Assembly: GCA_944321825.1 (NCBI GenBank)
Contig: CALUMU010000005.1
Span: 124,001-188,000, forward strand
Length of the DNA: 64,000 nucleotides
Source: Candidatus Amulumruptor caecigallinarius
Lineage (GTDB): Bacteria > Bacteroidota > Bacteroidia > Bacteroidales > Muribaculaceae
Reading direction: 5' to 3'
This document shows positions 1 through 9,502 of this stretch, in pieces (position 1 is the stretch's first letter; each line of letters begins with the position of its first letter). The notes under the pieces were generated by a model, which saw nothing but the letters and a program-made list of their open reading frames with translations, searched no databases and had not been told where the DNA came from. A program made the translations under genes and the position numbers.

Positions 1-1
1 C

Positions 2-340
2 GGCTCCCTTGACATCAAACATGCCGGACGACAAATATTAAAAGAGCTCGGCGTGGGACTGATCAACGGAGTCGTCATATCCCTGTTGGTGTTGCTTTAC
101 AACTTCTTCCGCCTTGGTGACGGCCATGCCATCACCATGACCACCATGTCGGTCAGCATCGCACTGTTTTGCGTGGTGATGTTCGCCTCGGTATTCGGCA
201 CATTCGTCCCGCTTACGCTCGAAAAGCTCAAAATCGACCCAGCACTCGCCACCGGCCCATTCATATCCATAACCAATGACATCGTGGGCATGATAATCTA
301 CATGGTGGTGTCATCAGTGCTGATGATCCACCTCGTCTGA
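2..340 (+). CDS. mgtE: Magnesium transporter MgtE, C-terminal part (5' end outside window)
   Basis: The reading frame is open from base 2 and ends at the TGA at 338-340, so this is the last ~112 residues of a longer protein. A GTG at 53 is internal and not the real start. The visible part has three hydrophobic segments and ends with the stretch PALATGPFI...TNDI, which is characteristic of the MgtE transmembrane channel domain and contributes to the Mg2+ pore. MgtE is an inner-membrane, Mg2+-gated magnesium channel with cytoplasmic N and CBS domains; those would lie before the window. The next gene faces it (convergent). Confidence 0.85.
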   Translation, partial: GSLDIKHAGRQILKELGVGLINGVVISLLVLLYNFFRLGDGHAITMTTMSVSIALFCVVMFASVFGTFVPLTLEKLKIDPALATGPFISITNDIVGMIIYMVVSSVLMIHLV

Positions 341-384
341 CGCATTGACAAAATCAAGCAGCTGTCAGAATTAATATATCGCTG

Positions 385-1569
385 CTAAAGCTTTGCCGCC
401 ATGACAGATGCCATCTCTGCCATGGCATCTTTGGCCGCGTCTATCATGGCCTGCTTCATTTCTGCCGTCGGAGCTATCACTTCCACAGGTTTGCCCTCGA
501 ACTTGGCCACGAGCTTACGCACCGACTGCGACCCCCAGGCATACGAGCCGGCGATGCCTATGACCCTGTTTTTTACTCCGCGCGCCACAAGCGCATCGGC
601 CAGATGTGCCACCGGGGGATATATCTCAGAGTTATAGGTGGGACTGACCATAACGAGTCCTTTAAGTCTCATGACCTCACCCAACACATGACTCAGCGGA
701 GTGCGTGACAAGTCATACATCACTATATCCCTAACCCCATTTTCAGCAAGCCGCGATGCGATTTCCTCGGCCATTGCAGTCGTATTGCCATACATGGAGC
801 CATATGCCACCACCACGCCGGGATTTCCTTCCCATCGGGACATCCGGGCGTATTGTCCACAGATTTCTTCGCGACGGCTGTGCCATACAGGGCCGTGGGT
901 CGTACAGATATAGTCGACCGTCAGCGGAGCTATCTTTGCGAAAGCCTTTTCGACAAACGTGCCGTATTTCGCCACTATACATCCGTAATAGCGGTATACC
1001 TCACGGAAATAATGGTCTGACGCCATGTCGTCGTCAATGACAGCTCCGTTAAGCGCACCGAAGCAGCCTAACGCATCGCCGGTAAACAATACACCCTCCT
1101 CCTGCAAGTAGGTAAACATCGTCTCAGGCCAGTGTACCATCGGGGTCATGATAAACTGCAGCGTCCGGTCTCCAAGACTGAGGGTTTCACCCTCTGCCAT
1201 CACCACCACGTTAGATTCTATGCCATAAAAGCCTTTGAGCATGTCGACCGTCTTGGCATTGCACACAAGCTTAAGCGCAGGATAACGGCTAAGCAGCATC
1301 GGAAGCACACCGCTGTGGTCTGGCTCCATATGGTTGATTACAAGATAGTCCGGGGCGCACCCTCCGAGGATTTCTTCTATATGATGCAGATATTCAGGGG
1401 CATGTCCCGAATCGCTCGCGTCGATAATGGCCGAAGCATCGCTGCCACGCACCACGTAGCTGTTGTAGCTGACACCCGTCGGCAGATCCCAAAGCCCCTC
1501 GAACAGGTCGGTCGTGCGGTCATTGACACCGCAATATATTACACGGTCGGAAATATTCTTTATATTCAT
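385..1569 (-). CDS. A-type flavodiiron protein (O2/NO reductase)
   Basis: 394 residues from the ATG at 1569. The frame is open upstream to 1608, but MNIKNISDRV fits the usual family N-terminus better. The N-terminal half is a metallo-beta-lactamase-like domain with the diiron ligands visible: H80-x-E82-x-D84-H85, H146, D165 and H225. From about residue 252 a flavodoxin domain follows, with the FMN phosphate loop S-M-Y-G-N-T (258-263). There is no rubredoxin or flavin reductase extension, so this is the class A form. Family members reduce O2 to water or NO to N2O in the cytoplasm of anaerobes, with electrons delivered by rubredoxin or a similar carrier. It probably protects this anaerobe from oxygen or NO. 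The next gene upstream on the same strand ends 49 bp away. Confidence 0.93.
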   Translation of the reverse strand: MNIKNISDRVIYCGVNDRTTDLFEGLWDLPTGVSYNSYVVRGSDASAIIDASDSGHAPEYLHHIEEILGGCAPDYLVINHMEPDHSGVLPMLLSRYPALKLVCNAKTVDMLKGFYGIESNVVVMAEGETLSLGDRTLQFIMTPMVHWPETMFTYLQEEGVLFTGDALGCFGALNGAVIDDDMASDHYFREVYRYYGCIVAKYGTFVEKAFAKIAPLTVDYICTTHGPVWHSRREEICGQYARMSRWEGNPGVVVAYGSMYGNTTAMAEEIASRLAENGVRDIVMYDLSRTPLSHVLGEVMRLKGLVMVSPTYNSEIYPPVAHLADALVARGVKNRVIGIAGSYAWGSQSVRKLVAKFEGKPVEVIAPTAEMKQAMIDAAKDAMAEMASVMAAKL

Positions 1570-1618
1570 GTTCAGATTATGTTTTTGATGATTGAAGGCC
1601 CTGACCAATACTGCCCGC

Positions 1619-2119
1619 CTATTTGTGGCGGTAACGGGTCATGGAAAACGCCTGTTTTTTAAACAACAGCACGGGCAGAATAGAGCCGCCAGCCAATACA
1701 CCTATAACCATCACAGTGACCGCTGAGTTCACGGTAAACTGCTCAAGATAATTGAGAAGCTGCATGTCGCTGCCTATATTCTGCACCAGCATTATAAGAG
1801 CGAATACCGACCTGTAGGCGTACATACCTGGTATCATCGGGAGAAGAGCCGGAATCAGCAGACATGTCATGGGGGTATGGCATGCACGGCCCATAGGCAT
1901 GGAAAGCATCCCCATCGAAACGGAAGCCGCCAGACTGCCGGTCACGATATCCACACCGGCGTAATTAATCAGAGCAAAGCGCAGGGCGTGACCCACTGCG
2001 GCAAGCAGTGCTATGTATGGGAAAGTCTTCACACCAGGGTCAGAGATAGCTCCGAACCCTATGGCTGCTGCGGCAGCAAACAGTCCGTCGAGCAGCATAT
2101 CTACAAGTATGTCAGTCAT
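1619..2119 (-). CDS. yjjB: ThrE/YjjB-type exporter subunit (DUF3815 half)
   Basis: 166 residues with about five hydrophobic segments. It resembles the C-terminal half of the ThrE threonine/serine exporter, which in many bacteria is a separate small gene (YjjB in E. coli, about 157 residues). It starts 12 bp after the stop of the YjjP-like gene on the same strand, so the two are almost certainly translated from one message and form one transporter. In E. coli the YjjP/YjjB pair has been linked to succinate export, while ThrE exports threonine and serine. The substrate here cannot be read from the sequence; succinate would make sense for a fermentative Bacteroidales. Confidence 0.82.
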   Translation of the reverse strand: MTDILVDMLLDGLFAAAAAIGFGAISDPGVKTFPYIALLAAVGHALRFALINYAGVDIVTGSLAASVSMGMLSMPMGRACHTPMTCLLIPALLPMIPGMYAYRSVFALIMLVQNIGSDMQLLNYLEQFTVNSAVTVMVIGVLAGGSILPVLLFKKQAFSMTRYRHK

Positions 2120-2131
2120 GGCATGAAAAAA

Positions 2132-2908
2132 TTACAGCAACGAACCTTTGATTAACAACAACGTGAACGACAGGCCGATGGCTATGCACATTATCAGCAG
2201 CATAGTGCTGATCAAGCGGCTGAAACCTACCAGCACATGTCCGTCAAGCACATCGACGCAACTGTTGATGAGCGGCACCCCGGGTATCAGGAACAGCGGA
2301 CTGGTAGCTATGGCAATCTCCGCCGTGCAGTCAAGCAGCAGCGACACAGACGCACACATCGAGGCGACATAGGCCGACACGACAAACACTATATAATGGT
2401 TGACCCCGCGCTTCTGCATCTGCTGACGCAGCCCGAAACCTATCAGCGTGGCGACAAAGACCACAAGCATCGCCGTGGCATCGCCGCCGAACAAGCGGCA
2501 GAAACATGCATTGGCCACGCCCACGAGAGCCAACACGACATGCTGGTTGATGCGCGGCTTGGCTGTCAGACGGTTGAACCGCGTCCACAGTTCGTCAAGA
2601 CCCAACTTGTCATCGACAGCCTGCCACGACAGTGCACTGAGGTCGGAATTGCGGAGAAAACTTATAGGAAGCTTCTCGGCGGTACATACACGTGTCATCG
2701 CCGAACCGTCCGACGGGTCGCGCATCGTCATGACAAAATGCTGCAATGTGTACGATATATCCACCTCCACGTGTTGCGAGCACGCAATCCTTTCTGTACA
2801 CCTCACCACTCTCGAAGTATGCACCCCGCAGCCAAACATGTATGCCGCATACTTGCTGCAGAAGTCCATGACATCGCCAAGCGGCGAGGATGATTGAATC
2901 TCATTCAT
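2132..2908 (-). CDS. yjjP: ThrE/YjjP-type exporter subunit (DUF1212 half)
   Basis: 258 residues. The soluble N-terminal ~110 residues have the family pattern (FCSKYAAYMFGCGVHTSRV, then a stretch about sensing of unsaturated loops), followed by about five membrane segments, one containing the PGVPLIN turn typical of DUF1212. The length matches E. coli YjjP (about 256). It overlaps the 3' end of the upstream membrane-protein gene by 8 bp (2901-2908) and is followed after 12 bp by its partner subunit, giving a tight three-gene operon on the minus strand. Function inferred: secondary export of a small organic or amino acid. Confidence 0.82.
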   Translation of the reverse strand: MNEIQSSSPLGDVMDFCSKYAAYMFGCGVHTSRVVRCTERIACSQHVEVDISYTLQHFVMTMRDPSDGSAMTRVCTAEKLPISFLRNSDLSALSWQAVDDKLGLDELWTRFNRLTAKPRINQHVVLALVGVANACFCRLFGGDATAMLVVFVATLIGFGLRQQMQKRGVNHYIVFVVSAYVASMCASVSLLLDCTAEIAIATSPLFLIPGVPLINSCVDVLDGHVLVGFSRLISTMLLIMCIAIGLSFTLLLIKGSLL

Positions 2909-4442
2909 ATATGTTTAATATCTTTTTGTTATCTTCTTCCAACGGCTCCCAGTAGTAGTCGCGGCTATAAAGACGGCACTCAGGATGGCGGCGGAAAAAA
3001 TCGTCCAAACGAGGCGACGACACATCGTTAGGACCGAGGTGCCATCGTGAAGCATCCGCTGTGAAATTCGCAGTACACCTGTTTTCGACAAACACGTTTG
3101 GAAGCTGCATCACCCGCCATTCATTCCTCGGGACCGTCAACCCGTGATGCACCCTGCGGCCTATCTCCCACCCTGTCGACACGAAGCAAAGTAACGACAC
3201 CACAGCAAATGCCCTGCGCACCCTTACCGGCCGCGAACTCCACGACCCGACAAACACTGCCACCTGCAGAGTGAGGAATGTCTGCACTGCCAGTTGCATT
3301 CTCGACCCGAAATCGGCAGAATAACCGACCTGGATGAAAAAAGCCACGCAACTCGGCACGAACAAGAGCCAAAACTGAGGCATACGCTTTATTTGAGACC
3401 ACAAAACCGGAAGCCACACCACCATCTGCAGAATTATTATGATGAGAATGTGCACTATCATTTTTATCCGTTGCAACACCTCAGGACCCTCGCCGGCCGG
3501 ATACCACCCTACATGCCCTCCTGCATTGTTGATGGACAAGTATGCCGCCACGGGTATTATTATTATTACCGATGATACATTAATGGGGGAAAACAAAATC
3601 CGCAGTTTCGCCGCAATGCCACTACACTCCGACATCTCCTGTATCAGCATCCATACAGTTATAGGAAGCATGGAAAACGCTGCAATTGGAGAACTGATAG
3701 ACATCAGAGCAAGCACCGCCGGAGCGTACCCTTTAGCCGGGCGCGTCAATATCATCATTGTGGCGAGGAAAGATGGTATATACGAATGGAACACAAACCC
3801 CATCAGAGCTATATTAGGCGACGTAAAGCCAGCCGGCGAATAGCCCCACATATTGCGCCAGAATTCAAAACGCATATCCGGGAAAAAGTTACTGTATATG
3901 GCCACACCCATGGCATCAAATCCGCCAAACAGGAATAATACCCACAAAGTCCTGAACGTGACACGCCCGGCATACTCATACATCATACGCAACCCGAGCC
4001 ATATGCCGCCTGCCGCATACAACGTCTGACACAGATATCCCAATTCCAAGCTGTGCGACAACTTAGCCACTACCGCCGACGGCAACCAGAAGCCGAAATA
4101 ATAATCGAGCATCTGACCGCCTGTTATCACAGGCCAAGGGTTGTAGACCAGATCCTTGAACACCGCATTGCGGAAGATATGGTCCGGCGGATCCTGCCAC
4201 ATATACCCTCCGATGCCCGCACTTACCACCCACAGCATGACCAGAGCCGCGATAAGCACCTCTCGCCACAGCGAGGCAAATTCCACTCTGCCGCCGACAT
4301 GCCTGAACGGCCATATACATGCCCACAGCCCGAGCAGCACAGGCAGCAATGCCACCCACCAATATGCCCACCCCACGAGAAATATCGCCGTGGGTAGCCA
4401 CAGGTAAAGCATCGATACTGTATAAAGCACTCTGCGCGACAT
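2901..4442 (-). CDS. Polytopic membrane protein of unknown function
   Basis: 513 residues from the ATG at 4442 (MSRRVLYTVSML). The frame is open further upstream to 4625, but that extension is low-hydrophobicity and unlike a signal. About eleven hydrophobic segments are spread over residues 8-420, and a soluble C-terminal tail of ~90 residues follows, containing aromatic/charged motifs (SRDYYWEPLEED). The layout resembles membrane glycosyltransferase-like or O-antigen-polymerase-like proteins of Bacteroidales, but no diagnostic motif is visible, so no function is assigned. It is the first gene of the operon with the YjjP/YjjB pair. Confidence 0.7.
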   Translation of the reverse strand: MSRRVLYTVSMLYLWLPTAIFLVGWAYWWVALLPVLLGLWACIWPFRHVGGRVEFASLWREVLIAALVMLWVVSAGIGGYMWQDPPDHIFRNAVFKDLVYNPWPVITGGQMLDYYFGFWLPSAVVAKLSHSLELGYLCQTLYAAGGIWLGLRMMYEYAGRVTFRTLWVLFLFGGFDAMGVAIYSNFFPDMRFEFWRNMWGYSPAGFTSPNIALMGFVFHSYIPSFLATMMILTRPAKGYAPAVLALMSISSPIAAFSMLPITVWMLIQEMSECSGIAAKLRILFSPINVSSVIIIIPVAAYLSINNAGGHVGWYPAGEGPEVLQRIKMIVHILIIIILQMVVWLPVLWSQIKRMPQFWLLFVPSCVAFFIQVGYSADFGSRMQLAVQTFLTLQVAVFVGSWSSRPVRVRRAFAVVSLLCFVSTGWEIGRRVHHGLTVPRNEWRVMQLPNVFVENRCTANFTADASRWHLGPNDVSSPRLDDFFRRHPECRLYSRDYYWEPLEEDNKKILNIYE

Positions 4443-4715
4443 AAAAGTGCCGAAATTCAGGAGTTGTATGAATCGAATCGGAAACCTCACGGGCGGATGT
4501 CCAAGCCTGCACCCACCCGGCAATAACGGGCGCAAATTTACGAATATTTTCCGTATCATACACATATCCTGTGCTTCATCTTGCAATAATACGCCACAAT
4601 GGGCTACAGAAGCACGGCTGGTCAAAATGTCACATTTCTGCGTATATTTTATCCTATTTTAGCATAGTTTAGCACACCGGCGGTCGTAAAAAAGATGCGA
4701 GAGACAAAGATTTCG

Positions 4716-4723
4716 TATCTTTG
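4716..4723 (+). promoter_or_regulatory. -7 box of the RND efflux operon promoter
   Basis: TATCTTTG matches the Bacteroidetes -7 consensus TAnnTTTG and is followed by GCAC. No good -33 TTTG is seen 19-21 bp upstream. It lies 81 bp before the adaptor-gene ATG, leaving a long AT-rich leader. Confidence 0.6.
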
Positions 4724-4804
4724 CACACTGATTGACATACATGCGAGAATTAACAACAAAACCTATTTTACAATTTACATTATTTCCTAATTAGCAATTA
4801 GCAG

Positions 4805-5995
4805 ATGAAAGCTATCACGTTGAAATCAGCAGCCCTGTACGCACTCTCCGCAGTCATCACAGGGTCACTCCTCTCCTCTTGTGGCGGACAGCAACAGCAG
4901 CAGGCAGGTGCTCCCGAGATTGCCGTTATGACAGTTGGTGACACCAACACTACCCTGCAGCAGTCATACCCGGCCACACTCCGTGGTAAAACAGACATCG
5001 AAATCCGTCCGCAGGTGACAGGCTTTATAACCAAAGTCCACGTTGACGAAGGGCAGCAGGTCCGCAAAGGACAGGTGCTTTTCACACTTGACCAGGTACA
5101 GTTCCAGGCCGCAGTCGACCAGGCCGAGGCCGCAGTCGCATCTGCCAAGACAGCTGTAAGCACAGCGCAGCTCACCGCCGACAACAAACGCCGTCTCTAC
5201 GACAAGAACATCATCAGCGAATACGAATGGCAGCTTGCCGACAATGACCTCCAGAATGCCAAGGCTGCTCTGGCTCAAGCCAATGCAGCCCTCGTGACCG
5301 CCCGTAAGAATCTGGCTTATACAGTGGTCACAGCTCCGAGCAACGGTGTCGTAGGCTCCATACCTGACCGCGAAGGCTCGCTCGCGTCACCCTCAAGCCA
5401 GACACCGCTCACCACCATCAGCGACAACAGCGAGGTATATGCTTACTTCTCCCTCACAGAGAAGGACATACTCGCCATGGCCGACAACGGCTCGCGCAAC
5501 ATCAATACCGCCATCGCGCAGATGCCCGAAGTCGGGCTTGAACTCGCCGACGGTTCCACCTACAGCGCCAAAGGTAAAGTCTCCACGATTTCAGGAGTCA
5601 TCGACAGCAGCACAGGAGCGGCAAGCGTACGCGCCCTTTTCCCCAACCCAAGCGGTATGCTCCGCAGCGGTTCTACAGGCCGTGTCATCATACCCCGCAC
5701 CTTCACCGATGTCATCGTAATCCCCCAGAAAGCCACTAATGAGCTTCAGGACCGCCGTTTCGCCTACGTGGTCAATGATTCCAACAAAGTAGTGGCTACG
5801 CCTATCACCGTATCGCCCCTCAACGACGGAAGCAACTTCGTGGTTACATCCGGACTGAAGGCCGGCGACCGCATCGCTGTCGAAGGTGTGGGCATATCAG
5901 TGCGTGACGGTGTGGAAATCAAGCCTGTCGACGCAGCAGCCAAGGCCGCAGCGATGGCCCAGCAAGCAGCTCAACAGCAATCTGCCGGCAAATAA
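4805..5995 (+). CDS. RND efflux periplasmic adaptor (AcrA/MexA family lipoprotein)
   Basis: 396 residues. The N-terminus has a lipobox (LLSSC, Cys26), so the mature protein is a lipoprotein. After a Gln-rich linker comes the barrel-sandwich (lipoyl-like) half TLRGKTDIEIRPQVTGF, then an alpha-helical hairpin rich in Ala (residues ~100-165), the second lipoyl half (VVTAPSNGVVGS), a beta-barrel domain and a membrane-proximal domain. This is the membrane fusion protein that joins the inner-membrane pump to the outer-membrane channel. It is the first of three genes in canonical order; the pump starts 64 bp downstream. Confidence 0.95.
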   Translation: MKAITLKSAALYALSAVITGSLLSSCGGQQQQQAGAPEIAVMTVGDTNTTLQQSYPATLRGKTDIEIRPQVTGFITKVHVDEGQQVRKGQVLFTLDQVQFQAAVDQAEAAVASAKTAVSTAQLTADNKRRLYDKNIISEYEWQLADNDLQNAKAALAQANAALVTARKNLAYTVVTAPSNGVVGSIPDREGSLASPSSQTPLTTISDNSEVYAYFSLTEKDILAMADNGSRNINTAIAQMPEVGLELADGSTYSAKGKVSTISGVIDSSTGAASVRALFPNPSGMLRSGSTGRVIIPRTFTDVIVIPQKATNELQDRRFAYVVNDSNKVVATPITVSPLNDGSNFVVTSGLKAGDRIAVEGVGISVRDGVEIKPVDAAAKAAAMAQQAAQQQSAGK

Positions 5996-6059
5996 CCCGA
6001 GAGCCTGCACGGCTCTAATCCAACACAAACTTTTCTTTTCGTAAGTCTATCATCCACAA

Positions 6060-9000
6060 ATGAAACTTGATACTTTTATTAACCGCCCGGTTCTATCGAC
6101 GGTTATATCAATATTCATAGTGCTGTTAGGTATAATCGGTCTCGTGTCTCTACCCGTGACCCAGTATCCTGACATCGCCCCCCCGACCATCTCGGTCACC
6201 ACAACCTATACAGGTGCTAACGCCCAGGCTGTGCTCAACTCCGTGATTGCTCCTCTCGAGGAGTCTATCAACGGTGCTGAAGGCATGACCTACATGGAGT
6301 CGACAGCCACCAACACCGGCAGCGCAACTATCAACGTCTACTTCCGCCAAGGCTTCGACCCCGACATGGCTGCCGTGGACGTGCAAAACCGTGTCGCCAA
6401 AGCACAGAACCTTCTCCCCTCCGAAGTGCTTCAGGTCGGCGTACTCACCCAGAAACGCCAGTCATCGATGCTCGTCGGCATAGCCCTTTATGACACATCG
6501 GGCAACTACGACAGCGAGTTCCTCGACAACTACGCCAAAATCAACATGATCCCGGAGCTGCAGCGTGTCAACGGTGTGGGCGACGTGATGAGCTTCGGTG
6601 CCGACTACTCGATGCGTATCTGGCTCAAGCCTGAAGTGCTCGCACAATACAATCTCATGCCCGACGACGTGGCTGCCGCACTTGCCGAGCAGAACCTTGA
6701 AGCCGCCCCTGGTGCTTTCGGCGAACAGGGCAACCAGAGCTTCCAGTACACCATGCGTTACAAGGGCCGTCTGACCACACCCGAAGAATTTGACAAAATC
6801 GTGGTACGCGCCCTCCCCAACGGCGAGACCCTCTATCTGCAGGATGTCGCCGATGTCGAACTCGGCCGCGTGACATACGGATTCTCCAATACACTCAACG
6901 GCTATCCGGCAACGATGTGTATCGTGTTCCAGACCCCCGGCTCCAACGCGACCACCATCATCAACGACTGTCTCGGCTATGTAGACAAGCTCAAAGCCGA
7001 GCTGCCCGCAGGTCTGCAGGTAGCCGTACCTCTTAACAACAACGACTTCCTCTATGCATCGATCCACGAGGTTATCAAGACCCTCTTAGAGGCGTTCGTG
7101 CTCGTGTTCCTCGTGACCTACATCTTCCTCAGCGACTTCCGCTCGACCATCATCCCTGCCATCGCTATCCCGGTAGCCCTTGTGGGTACATTCTTCGTGA
7201 TGAACCTCATCGGCTTCTCTGTCAACCTCATCACCCTCTCGGCGTTAGTCTTGGCGATTGCGATTGTGGTCGACGACGCGATTGTGGTCGTCGAGGCGGT
7301 CCACGCCAAACTCGATGTCGGATACAAGAGTTCGCGAAGGGCTGCCATCGATGCTATGAACGAAATCGGCGGAGCTATCGTCTCCATCACACTGGTCATG
7401 ATGCTCGTGTTCATCCCGGTGTCGTTTATGCCGGGCACTGCAGGTATCTTCTACCAGCAGTTTGGTCTGACCATGGCCATAGCCATCGGTTTCTCGGCTC
7501 TTAACGCCCTTACCCTCTCGCCGGCACTCTGCGCACTGTTCCTCAAACCGCACAATCCCGACCAGCCGATGAAAGAGCGTGTGACCGAGGCTTACAAAGC
7601 AGCCACAGGTGCTGTCGTGGGTAAATACAAGAAGTCATTCTCTCTCCATCCGCTCATTGTTGTAGCTCTCCTTGTGTTTACAATCTTCTGCATGGTCGAC
7701 GGATGGTTCAGCACCACGAGCATTGTCAAACTCATCATCGCCATCATCGTAGCCGTACTGACTGTTGCAGGCCTATTCACAAAGCGTTTCCACGAAGCGT
7801 TCGAAAAGGGATATAGCTCACTGATCGGTGGCTACAAACGCATCGTCCACTTCTTCGCTCGCCATAAGATTTCAAGCTTCGGCACAGTACTTGGAGCCAT
7901 CGCCGTCCTCGTATGGCTCATGGGCATCACTCCGAGCGCACTTGTGCCCAACGAGGATACCGGCGTACTCTTCGTTATGGTCGACATGCCCCCGGGCACC
8001 TCTCAGGAGCGCACCGAGGAGACCCTTAACCAGGTCGACGCTGCTATCGCCCAGATTCCCGGCGTCCAGTACCGCCAGAAGATATGCGGCTACAGCTTCC
8101 TCGCTGGCCAGGGTGCCACTTACGGTACATTTATCGTCAAGCTCAAAAACTGGGAAGAGCGTACAGCCGCCGACCAGTCAGCCGATGCGATCCTTATGAA
8201 GATTTACGGTGTCACCGGCCAGTTTGTCAAAGACGGACGTGTCGTAGCCTTCGCTCCTCCTATGATTTCGGGTTACTCCATGACCAACGGTTTCGAAATC
8301 AAGATGCAGGACAAGACCGGCGGCGACATCAACCAGTTCTTCGGCATCGTACAAGGCTTCCTCGCCCAGCTCAACCAGCAGCCTGAGATCCAAGTGGCAT
8401 ACACCACCTTCAATCCCACCTTCCCCCAGTACCTCGTGGACATCGATGCAGCCAAGGCCAAGCAGGCCGGCATCAGCCCCCAGACAATCCTTAGCACGCT
8501 GCAGGGATACTACGGTGGTCTGTATGTGTCAAACTTCAACCGATTCGGCAAGATTTACCGTGTCATGATGCAAGCGAGTGCCGAAAGCCGTATATCGCCC
8601 GAAACACTCTCGGCCATCAAGGTACGCAACTCCCAGGGTACCATGGCAAGCATCAGCAACTTCGTGACACTCGAACGTGTATTCGCGCCCGACTTGATGA
8701 ACCGCTTCAACATGTTCTCATCCATATCGGTGACAGGTAGTCCTGCTCAGGGTTACTCGTCTGGCCAGGCACTTGAAGCCATCAGCCGCGTGGCTGCCCA
8801 GACCCTGCCCGCCGGTTATGGTTACGAATACGCCGGTATGACCCGTGAGGAAGGAAGCAGCTCGAGCGGTAGCTCCACTGCCATCATCTTCGGTCTCTGC
8901 CTCCTGTTTGTCTACCTGCTTCTATCGGCCCAGTATGAGAGCTACATCCTGCCTCTGGCGGTTATCTTCTCCATACCGTTCGGTCTGATGGGTTCGTTCA

Positions 9001-9434
9001 TATTCGCCCAGATATTCGGAGTCAACAACAACATCTACCTCCAGATTGCACTCATCATGCTTATCGGCCTTCTTGCCAAGAACGCCATCCTTATTGTGGA
9101 GTTCGCCCTCGACCGTCGACGCACAGGCATGTCGGTGCTCAATGCGGCCATTGACGGTGCCGTCGCCCGTCTCCGACCGATTCTGATGACATCTCTGGCT
9201 CTTATCATCGGTCTGTTGCCCTTGATGTTCGCCCACGGTGTAGGTGCCAACGGTAACCGCGCTCTCGGTGTCGGCTCTATCGGAGGTATGTTGATTGGTA
9301 TGATACTCCAGATTTTCATCGTTCCTGCCCTCTTCGTGACATTCCAGCTCATCCAGGAGAAGATTTCTCCCATCAAGTGGAAAGACACATCCAACGAGGG
9401 TCTCGAAAGCGAAATCGAGCAGTATTCCCGATAA
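6060..9434 (+). CDS. RND multidrug efflux pump, inner-membrane subunit (AcrB/MexB family)
   Basis: 1124 residues, slightly longer than AcrB (1049) because of an extra hydrophobic insertion around residues 525-620 between the usual TM segments. It begins with the hydrophobic N-terminus MKLDTFINRPVLSTV typical of HAE1 pumps. The proton-relay acidic pair is visible in TM4 (AIVVDDAIVVVEAV), and the relay lysine in TM10 (GLLAKNAILIVEFA). Two large periplasmic loops carry the porter and docking domains. It exports hydrophobic or amphiphilic compounds using the proton motive force. In an intestinal Bacteroidales bile salts and antibiotics are likely substrates (inference). Confidence 0.96.
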   Translation: MKLDTFINRPVLSTVISIFIVLLGIIGLVSLPVTQYPDIAPPTISVTTTYTGANAQAVLNSVIAPLEESINGAEGMTYMESTATNTGSATINVYFRQGFDPDMAAVDVQNRVAKAQNLLPSEVLQVGVLTQKRQSSMLVGIALYDTSGNYDSEFLDNYAKINMIPELQRVNGVGDVMSFGADYSMRIWLKPEVLAQYNLMPDDVAAALAEQNLEAAPGAFGEQGNQSFQYTMRYKGRLTTPEEFDKIVVRALPNGETLYLQDVADVELGRVTYGFSNTLNGYPATMCIVFQTPGSNATTIINDCLGYVDKLKAELPAGLQVAVPLNNNDFLYASIHEVIKTLLEAFVLVFLVTYIFLSDFRSTIIPAIAIPVALVGTFFVMNLIGFSVNLITLSALVLAIAIVVDDAIVVVEAVHAKLDVGYKSSRRAAIDAMNEIGGAIVSITLVMMLVFIPVSFMPGTAGIFYQQFGLTMAIAIGFSALNALTLSPALCALFLKPHNPDQPMKERVTEAYKAATGAVVGKYKKSFSLHPLIVVALLVFTIFCMVDGWFSTTSIVKLIIAIIVAVLTVAGLFTKRFHEAFEKGYSSLIGGYKRIVHFFARHKISSFGTVLGAIAVLVWLMGITPSALVPNEDTGVLFVMVDMPPGTSQERTEETLNQVDAAIAQIPGVQYRQKICGYSFLAGQGATYGTFIVKLKNWEERTAADQSADAILMKIYGVTGQFVKDGRVVAFAPPMISGYSMTNGFEIKMQDKTGGDINQFFGIVQGFLAQLNQQPEIQVAYTTFNPTFPQYLVDIDAAKAKQAGISPQTILSTLQGYYGGLYVSNFNRFGKIYRVMMQASAESRISPETLSAIKVRNSQGTMASISNFVTLERVFAPDLMNRFNMFSSISVTGSPAQGYSSGQALEAISRVAAQTLPAGYGYEYAGMTREEGSSSSGSSTAIIFGLCLLFVYLLLSAQYESYILPLAVIFSIPFGLMGSFIFAQIFGVNNNIYLQIALIMLIGLLAKNAILIVEFALDRRRTGMSVLNAAIDGAVARLRPILMTSLALIIGLLPLMFAHGVGANGNRALGVGSIGGMLIGMILQIFIVPALFVTFQLIQEKISPIKWKDTSNEGLESEIEQYSR

Positions 9435-9502
9435 ACGCACCTATAAACTCGTTCTCCTCTCTTCTCCTATTTCCTATTACTGATAACTTCCATATACGCT
9501 CA

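Noticed and set aside
9377..9502. Upstream start of the outer-membrane efflux gene
   Set aside because: It would overlap the pump gene and destroy the lipoprotein signal; the ATG at 9503 gives a correct signal and lipobox.
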